A stretch of 9,329 nucleotides of DNA from Nitrospinota bacterium (GTDB lineage: Bacteria > Nitrospinota_A > UBA7883 > JACRLM01), in contig JADGAO010000003.1 of NCBI GenBank assembly GCA_015231995.1, positions 1 through 9,329 on the forward strand. Direction: 5' to 3'. Each line of letters begins with the position of its first letter. Position 1 is the stretch's first letter. Under the pieces are notes generated by a model. The model was not told the DNA's origin. It did not search any database and saw nothing but the letters and a program-made list of their open reading frames with translations. The position numbers were made by a program, and so were the translations under genes. Below, piece by piece: positions 5,290 through 9,329 of this stretch.

Positions 5290-6960
5290 TTGAAAAACGA
5301 AGCAAGCTCCGTGTCGGCCCGGAAGTTCCGGCCCCGCACGTTTTCGGAGATAATCGGGCAGGCGCACATATCCCGCGCCCTCTCGCACGCGCTCGAATCC
5401 AAAAGGATCGCCCACGGCTACCTTTTTTCCGGCACGCGCGGGGTGGGCAAGACCACGACGGCGCGGATATTGGCCAAGGCGCTCAACTGCGTGAACGGCC
5501 CCACCGCCACGCCATGCCTTGCGTGCGGCAACTGCAAGGATATCGCGGCCGGCTCGTCGATGGACGTTATCGAGATAGACGGAGCGTCCAACAACGGCGT
5601 GGACAACATCCGCGAGCTCAGGGAGAATGCGAAGTTCTCCCCCACAAGTTCACGCTACAAAATTTACATCATTGACGAGGTCCATCAGATAAGCAAGTCG
5701 GCGTTTAACGCGCTCCTCAAGACTCTCGAAGAGCCGCCGCCGCACGTCGTTTTCATTTTTGCGACGACGGAGCTTAACAAGGTGCCGGACACCATCGTCT
5801 CCCGTTGCCAGTGTTTCGAGTACCGCGCCATTTCTCACGCCGACATCGTGACCCAGCTGGAGATGATCTGCGCGCAAAGCGGGATAAAGGCCGCCCCGGC
5901 GGCGCTGGACATGCTGGCGCGAAGGGCTAGAGGGTCCATGCGCGACGCGCAGTCGCTTTTCGACCAGTCGGCGGCGTATGGCGGCGGGATGGTGAGCGAA
6001 GAGGATGTGAAGACGATCCTCGGTTTGACCGATCGGTCGGTTCTGTACGGCGCGATGGACGCGGCGGTGCGGGGCGACCAGGCGACCCTCTTCGATATCG
6101 CCGACAAGGTGGCCTATGCGGGGAGCGACCCTGCGTTGTTCCTCGAGGAGCTTTCGGAGCTTCTGCTTTCGGTGGTGGCGGTGAAGATGAGGCCGGACCG
6201 CGCGTCAGGCCTGCAGGAGGAAGACCGGGAGGCCATCGCCGGGTGGACGGATAAAATAACGATTGACGACGCGCAACGCTGGTTCAACGTTCTCGCCTCG
6301 ACGATGGAGGAGACGCGCAGGTCGCGCACGCCGTCCATCACCCTTACGATGGGCCTGCTCAAGCTTGCGGACAAACGCGGGCTGATGAAGATAGACGACA
6401 TACTTTCCCAAGTCGCGGCGGTGGAGGCGAAGGTCGAGTCGCAAATCCCGTCCGCTCCTCCGCCTGCCCCGCGCAATGAGAAGCCCATGGAGGAATGGTC
6501 GTTCCCGCTGGAGACGAACGTGGAGCCTGCTCCGGGGGAAATATCCAGGGCCGTCAGCGCCGGCGGGGACGTCGAGGGGCAGTTGATGAGAGCCTTCAAA
6601 ACGGCGAGACCCATGCTGATAGGGATGCTCGAGCACGCGGAGCTTCATATAAAAGATTCGACGTACGTATTGACCGTCAACGACCATTTCAACCGGGAAC
6701 AGCTGGAAAACGCCGCCACGAGAAGGTTGCTCGAGGAGGTGGCGCTCAAGACAACCGGCAAGCCGCTCCGGCAGGTCGTGTTGTTCCACGACGAAAAAAA
6801 AAAGGCTGAACAAGGCCCCGTAGCCAACCCGGAGCAGGAAGGCGCGATACGGAGGCAGTTGGCGGATTCGCCGATAATCCAGTCCGCGCTGGAGATATTC
6901 AACGCGGAGATATCGAACGTACGGGTGAAGAAGGATATAAAGCTGGGGGAGGAGGGGTAG
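5290..6960 (+). CDS. dnaX: DNA polymerase III subunit tau (possibly also a shortened gamma-like form)
   Basis: DnaX is the AAA+ motor of the clamp loader, which places the sliding clamp on primed DNA and in its tau form ties the polymerase to the replisome. The 556-residue protein has the Walker A motif GTRGVGKT (48-55) and the DnaX zinc site Cys67, Cys76, Cys79 and Cys82. The Walker B motif is IIDEVH (127-132), and sensor 1 with the SRC arginine finger follows (FIFATTELN to SRC171-173). Domain III runs to about 370, then a Pro-rich linker and a C-terminal domain (about 428-550) ending PIIQSALEIFNAEISNVR. It is shorter than E. coli tau (643 residues). The start is TTG at 5290, with AGGA nine bases upstream; the conserved ARKFRPRTFSEIIGQ segment begins at residue 10. 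A run of ten A residues at 6794-6803 may divert part of translation (see separate entry). acpS lies 25 bp upstream and ybaB/recR lie downstream. Confidence 0.95.
   Translation: MKNEASSVSARKFRPRTFSEIIGQAHISRALSHALESKRIAHGYLFSGTRGVGKTTTARILAKALNCVNGPTATPCLACGNCKDIAAGSSMDVIEIDGASNNGVDNIRELRENAKFSPTSSRYKIYIIDEVHQISKSAFNALLKTLEEPPPHVVFIFATTELNKVPDTIVSRCQCFEYRAISHADIVTQLEMICAQSGIKAAPAALDMLARRARGSMRDAQSLFDQSAAYGGGMVSEEDVKTILGLTDRSVLYGAMDAAVRGDQATLFDIADKVAYAGSDPALFLEELSELLLSVVAVKMRPDRASGLQEEDREAIAGWTDKITIDDAQRWFNVLASTMEETRRSRTPSITLTMGLLKLADKRGLMKIDDILSQVAAVEAKVESQIPSAPPPAPRNEKPMEEWSFPLETNVEPAPGEISRAVSAGGDVEGQLMRAFKTARPMLIGMLEHAELHIKDSTYVLTVNDHFNREQLENAATRRLLEEVALKTTGKPLRQVVLFHDEKKKAEQGPVANPEQEGAIRRQLADSPIIQSALEIFNAEISNVRVKKDIKLGEEG
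6794..6809 (+). promoter_or_regulatory. Candidate dnaX -1 frameshift or transcriptional-slippage site with adjacent stop
   Basis: Codons 502-505 read GAA AAA AAA AAG, a run of ten A residues in an otherwise GC-rich gene. The last seven bases (6798-6804) are A AAA AAG in the zero frame, the same slippery heptamer used by E. coli dnaX. A -1 slip reads GGC then TGA (6807-6809), giving a 506-residue product ending in Lys-Gly. Gaining one A in the mRNA reaches the same TGA; losing one A reaches a TAG at 6821-6823. A possible downstream stem pairs CCGTA (6818-6822) with TACGG (6848-6852), with GCC and GGC stacked inside it. No strong upstream Shine-Dalgarno stimulator is seen; CAGG near 6771 is the closest. 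Confidence 0.55.
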
Positions 6961-6977
6961 TTTGCGAGACAAAAACG

Positions 6978-7239
6978 CCCGGACAGCGATTTCCAGAGTG
7001 TGTCATCCTGAGAGAGCCTTAGCGACCGAAGGATCAAAGTAGAACAAATTGTTCTTTGGATAGATTCTTCGCTGGCGCTCAGAATGACAATGCTACGAAC
7101 GCTACGGCTTATGCAAAGGTCTCCTTGCTAGGGGGGGCAAAGTGGCGAGGGCGAAGGAGCCCTGGTCGGGCGACCACGGGGAAGCGTTGAGATGGAGGGA
7201 GCGGCAAAGAGTCCGGAGTGAAGAACATCCCGGACAGCG
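6978..7239 (+). mobile_element. Candidate inserted compound repeat element flanked by an 11-bp direct repeat
   Basis: CCCGGACAGCG occurs at 6978-6988 and again at 7229-7239, bracketing 240 bp. Between them lie the palindromic unit (7001-7089), a second block TGCAAAGGTCTCCTT (7112-7126), a GC-rich hairpin of TGGTCG and CGACCA (7163-7176), and a third block (7204-7227, ending GTGAAGAACA). The third block stops one base before the right-hand direct repeat, and the same block occurs in copy A at 272-295. This is what a small non-autonomous element with a target-site duplication would look like. No transposase is encoded and no terminal inverted repeats of the whole element are visible. Removing it would leave a dnaX-ybaB gap of about 78 bp. 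Confidence 0.45.
7001..7089 (+). repeat. Intergenic palindromic repeat, copy C
   Basis: This is a full unit, beginning TGTCATCCTGAGAG and ending GCGCTCAGAATGACA. Ends and shoulders are imperfect inverted repeats, so the unit can form a long hairpin around ACAAATTGTTC. It is nearly the reverse complement of copy B1 and is in the same orientation as the copy at 9236-9322. It lies between dnaX and ybaB. Confidence 0.82.
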
Positions 7240-7289
7240 TGAAAAAAACGCGAGTTGATTTTTAACCATAACGTAACGAGGATTGGAAA

Positions 7290-7610
7290 ATGTCGGGTGG
7301 GTTTGGGAACCTGATGCGTCAGGTTCAGCAGATGCAGAAGAAGATGGGACAGATACAGGACGAGCTCAACGATAAAACCGTGGAAGGCGAAGCCGGGCAG
7401 GGCAAGGTGAAAGCGACGGTCACGGGCGGGCTTTCGGTGAGGTCTATATCCATCGGCAAAGACGCCGTTGATCTCGAGGACATGGGAATGCTTGAAGACC
7501 TTGTGACGGTCGCGGTGAACGACGCGATCGCAAAGGCCAAAAAGATGAAGGAAGACGAGATGGGCAAGCTTACCGCCGGACTGCCAGCCAATATGCGAGG
7601 AATGCTCTAA
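7290..7610 (+). CDS. ybaB: YbaB/EbfC-family nucleoid-associated protein
   Basis: This is a small DNA-binding protein of 106 residues, the usual family length. Members form dimers with a tweezer-like shape, bind DNA with little sequence preference and are encoded between dnaX and recR in many bacteria. The sequence shows the typical N-terminal amphipathic helix rich in Gln, Met and Lys (GNLMRQVQQMQKKMGQIQDEL, about 6-26). The beta core follows (GKVKATVTGGLSVRSISI), then a C-terminal helix (LVTVAVNDAIAKAKKMKEDEM) and a GLPANM-type tail. GAGG at 7278-7281, eight bases before the ATG, supports the start. recR follows after 6 bp, so the two are one transcription unit; the long repeat-bearing gap upstream partly uncouples them from dnaX. 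Confidence 0.93.
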   Translation: MSGGFGNLMRQVQQMQKKMGQIQDELNDKTVEGEAGQGKVKATVTGGLSVRSISIGKDAVDLEDMGMLEDLVTVAVNDAIAKAKKMKEDEMGKLTAGLPANMRGML

Positions 7611-7616
7611 CGCGTC

Positions 7617-8213
7617 ATGACAGGCCCGCAATCGCTAACCGACCTTGTGGAGAAACTCCGCACACTGCCCGGCGTGGGCAGAAAAACGGCCGAACGGCTG
7701 GCGTTTCACATTTTGAAGTCGTCGCGCGCCGAGGCGGAAAAACTCTCCACGGCTATCATGGACGTAAAGGACAAGGCCAAGCTCTGCTCGGTCTGTTCAT
7801 CAATCACCGACAACGACCCGTGCCAGATATGCGCCGACCCGTCGCGCGACCATTCCATGATATGCGTGGTGGAGGAGGCGCACGACCTTTTCTCCATCGA
7901 GCGCGTCGGCGAATACACCGGCGTGTACCATGTGCTGATGGGGACGCTCTCCCCGCTCGACGGGGTAGGCCCGGAAGAGATACGGGTGAAGGAGTTATTG
8001 GCCCGCGTTGAAAAAGGCGGGGTAAAAGAAATAATACTTGCGACGAACCCCAACGCCGAGGGGGAGGCGACGGCGATGTACCTGGCCAAAACGCTGAAGC
8101 CGCAGGGGATCGCCGTTACCCGCATCGCTCGCGGGCTTCCGATGGGCGGCGACCTCGAATACGCCGACGAGATGACCCTCAGCAAATCGTTGAGCGGGAG
8201 GATGAGGATTTAG
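7617..8213 (+). CDS. recR: Recombination mediator protein RecR
   Basis: RecR forms a ring-like tetramer that works with RecO (and RecF) to load RecA onto SSB-coated single-stranded gaps during recombinational repair. The 198-residue protein is the normal length. A helix-hairpin-helix occupies about 10-32 (LRTLPGVGRKTAERLAFHIL). A four-cysteine zinc finger follows (Cys57, Cys60, Cys69, Cys72). A Toprim domain begins at MICVVEEAHD (81-90) and includes the conserved ATNPNAEGEATA (142-153) and RIARGLPMGGDLEYAD (169-184) segments. The start at 7617 is six bases after the ybaB stop. The nearest Shine-Dalgarno-like GAGG (7597-7600) is rather far upstream, so translation may be coupled to ybaB. Confidence 0.96.
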   Translation: MTGPQSLTDLVEKLRTLPGVGRKTAERLAFHILKSSRAEAEKLSTAIMDVKDKAKLCSVCSSITDNDPCQICADPSRDHSMICVVEEAHDLFSIERVGEYTGVYHVLMGTLSPLDGVGPEEIRVKELLARVEKGGVKEIILATNPNAEGEATAMYLAKTLKPQGIAVTRIARGLPMGGDLEYADEMTLSKSLSGRMRI

Positions 8214-8252
8214 CCCGAATTCCGAAGTTAAAATTGGATTTTGTGGTCAATT

Positions 8253-8280
8253 GTAGGGGCGACCCGGTGGGCGCCCCTAC
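8253..8280. terminator. Strong GC-rich hairpin between convergent genes; possible bidirectional terminator or repeat unit
   Basis: GTAGGGGCG (8253-8261) pairs perfectly with CGCCCCTAC (8272-8280). CCC (8263-8265) can pair with GGG (8269-8271) inside, leaving one bulged A and a GGT loop, so about 12 base pairs form. It lies between the recR stop and the convergent decarboxylase gene, where a shared terminator would be expected. A run of seven T (8297-8303) is present on the plus strand but 16 bases beyond the stem, so it is not a textbook intrinsic terminator. Hairpins with GTAGGGGCG ends are also a common style of dispersed bacterial repeat, so it may be a mobile unit put to use here. Confidence 0.55.
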
Positions 8281-8312
8281 GATCACCTGGCCTCTATTTT
8301 TTTGTAACTCCC

Positions 8313-9095
8313 TTACTTCTCCGTGAACACGCCTTTGGTTTCGGCTCCGGAGCCGAGCCTTGCGCCGTGCAGTTGGCCGCCCTTCTGCAACTCCACCGAA
8401 AAACCGTTGAGGAAAACCAGCCCTGCTGTGGCTTTCTCGAACTTCACGTCCAACACATGCCCGCCGCGTTTCCGGTCTTTCGTGAGGAAGTGCAGGTGCC
8501 ATCCGGGCACGTTGACCCCCTTGGCGTAATCGGGAAACCTGAAGCCGACGAGCGTCCCTTCAACATTGTCGTACGGCAGGTGGCTCTGCGTTTTCACGAT
8601 CTCCGGCAATTTGGGATACGGACGCTGATAACCGGGAACGCTCCGGGCCTTGATGTGAGCGAACAGGCCGTCTATGCGGACGGCGTAAACGATGTTTTCG
8701 GTGGGCAGTTCCTTGTCGAGCCTGGCGCATAGGGCGTTGAATCCCTCCACAGGCCCCAGCGCTATTTCCCTGTCGGGCGAGAAACTCGCCACTGTAGCGA
8801 AAGGCGTTTTGTCGCCATCATCGGCTGGAGTTGCCGTCCCGTCGAACCTTATGCGGTAGAAAACCCCGTCAACCGCCGCCATCTCCCCATCGAGTCCGTT
8901 GAACGTGCCGATACCCATGTCGCCCTGTTTCTTGAGGTCGGCGAACGTGGCGTCTCCTTCGAAGACCCCGTCCATAAGCGCGGTGAGAACGCCAATCTGA
9001 AACGCCGATTTGCCGCCATCGGCGGTTGCGGAGGGGTGCGCAGAAAGGAACGCGATCGCGGCGGCCAGGAAAAATGATCTAAACGATCCGGTCAT
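8313..9095 (-). CDS. Alpha-acetolactate decarboxylase with signal peptide
   Basis: The predicted enzyme converts alpha-acetolactate to (R)-acetoin, an overflow and pH-buffering step related to the butanediol pathway. The 260-residue protein carries the family's zinc site: HLH (His200, His202) and His213 in PGWHLHFLTKDRKRGGHVLD. Glu71 in LDGEM, Arg151 in KARSVPGYQRPY and Glu259 near the C-terminus are also present. As I recall, the Brevibacillus enzyme uses His194, His196, His207, Glu65, Arg145 and Glu253; every position here is offset by exactly six, so the active site looks complete. Residues 1-25 (MTGSFRSFFLAAAIAFLSA then HPSATA) look like a Sec signal peptide with an A-T-A cleavage site, implying export. 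AGGAG (9110-9106) lies ten bases before the ATG. No acetolactate synthase or regulator gene lies beside it. It is convergent with recR. Confidence 0.93.
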   Translation of the reverse strand: MTGSFRSFFLAAAIAFLSAHPSATADGGKSAFQIGVLTALMDGVFEGDATFADLKKQGDMGIGTFNGLDGEMAAVDGVFYRIRFDGTATPADDGDKTPFATVASFSPDREIALGPVEGFNALCARLDKELPTENIVYAVRIDGLFAHIKARSVPGYQRPYPKLPEIVKTQSHLPYDNVEGTLVGFRFPDYAKGVNVPGWHLHFLTKDRKRGGHVLDVKFEKATAGLVFLNGFSVELQKGGQLHGARLGSGAETKGVFTEK

Positions 9096-9165
9096 GGCTG
9101 AAAGACTCCTGGTAGATGAAGGAAGTTTTACGGTTTCTTTTGCTTTTCTTCGAGATTCTTCACGG

Positions 9166-9194
9166 AGTTTACCCTGAGGCTACGCCATGCTCAA
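9166..9194 (-). promoter_or_regulatory. Weak candidate promoter for the acetolactate decarboxylase gene
   Basis: Read leftward, TTGAGC (9194-9189) and TAAACT (9171-9166) are 17 bases apart and each matches four of six consensus positions. This would give a leader of about 65 nt. It overlaps the degenerate repeat region, and a match of this quality can arise by chance. Confidence 0.3.
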
Positions 9195-9225
9195 GGACAG
9201 GTTCTGCCAAAGGACTCAGAGTGAC
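9170..9225 (+). repeat. Possible highly degenerate copy of the palindromic repeat
   Basis: The segment starts ACCCTGAGGCT and ends GGACTCAGAGTGACA, resembling the CATCCTGAG and CTCAGAATGACA ends of the full unit. The interior has diverged. It sits head-to-tail with the clear copy that begins at 9236, as copies B1 and B2 do. No gene is seen between 9096 and 9235. Confidence 0.35.
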
Positions 9226-9235
9226 AAACACTGGC

Positions 9236-9322
9236 TGTCATCCTGAAGGAGCTTTGCGACTGAAGGATCAAAGTAGAACAAATCATTCTTTAGATGGATT
9301 CTTCGCGTTGCTCAGAATGACA
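9236..9322 (+). repeat. Intergenic palindromic repeat, copy D
   Basis: This is a full unit of about 87 bp, beginning TGTCATCCTGAAGG and ending TTGCTCAGAATGACA. It shares with copy C the segment GAAGGATCAAAGTAGAACAA, followed by a diverged ATTCTTT and then GGATTCTTCGC. It lies upstream of the decarboxylase gene and close to the window edge, so any second or third block of a compound element would fall outside the window. Confidence 0.8.
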
Positions 9323-9329
9323 ATCCGGA

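Noticed and set aside
6205..6972. Minus-strand open frame of 255 codons opposite dnaX
   Set aside because: It is an Arg/Leu-rich shadow of a well-supported dnaX coding region, without a recognisable domain.
1..9329. tRNA, rRNA, CRISPR array, prophage or toxin-antitoxin genes
   Set aside because: No cloverleaf-like segments, rRNA signatures, regularly spaced direct repeats, integrase or toxin-like small gene pairs were seen on either strand.

Overview
The window comes from a GC-rich bacterial chromosome with scattered intergenic palindromic repeats. ATA isoleucine codons are frequent despite the GC content. The gene set is ordinary housekeeping (acpS, dnaX, ybaB/ebfC, recR), with two multi-domain membrane proteins on one side and a secreted acetolactate decarboxylase on the other. 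This style suggests a Gram-negative lineage such as Desulfobacterota, Nitrospirota or Nitrospinota. That is an impression from gene and repeat style, not a taxonomic result. I see no phage genes, tRNA, rRNA or CRISPR array.

Layout. Positions 1-55 hold the first 18 codons of a leftward gene whose N-terminus resembles a class-I peptide chain release factor. Positions 56-421 are non-coding and hold a decayed compound repeat and small hairpins. From about 4540 leftward runs a two-gene operon. Its first gene encodes a zinc-ribbon/TPR/M50 (site-2-protease-type) membrane metalloprotease (4491-3040). The second overlaps it by 4 nt and encodes an 873-residue protein with a zinc ribbon, a B-box-like zinc finger, an RDD membrane domain and a PQQ-like beta-propeller (3043-422). 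A promoter-like sequence at 4543-4515 and a strong Shine-Dalgarno sequence place the protease start at an internal GTG.

Positions 4605-4794 hold two and a fraction head-to-tail copies of an approximately 85-bp imperfect palindrome. Rightward genes follow: acpS (4851-5264), dnaX (5290-6960), ybaB/ebfC (7290-7610) and recR (7617-8213). The dnaX-ybaB-recR order is a classic replication and recombination-repair cluster. Here dnaX and ybaB are separated by 329 bp that hold a compound repeat flanked by an 11-bp direct repeat. Near its 3' end dnaX carries a run of ten A residues ending in the in-frame heptamer A AAA AAG, with a -1-frame stop one codon later. This is a strong candidate for programmed frameshifting or transcriptional slippage.

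After recR there is a perfect GC-rich hairpin (8253-8280), then a leftward gene for an exported alpha-acetolactate decarboxylase (9095-8313), and further copies of the palindromic repeat up to the window edge.

The most noteworthy points are the dnaX slippery site, the little-described protease/propeller membrane module, and the dispersed repeat family with a candidate target-site duplication.
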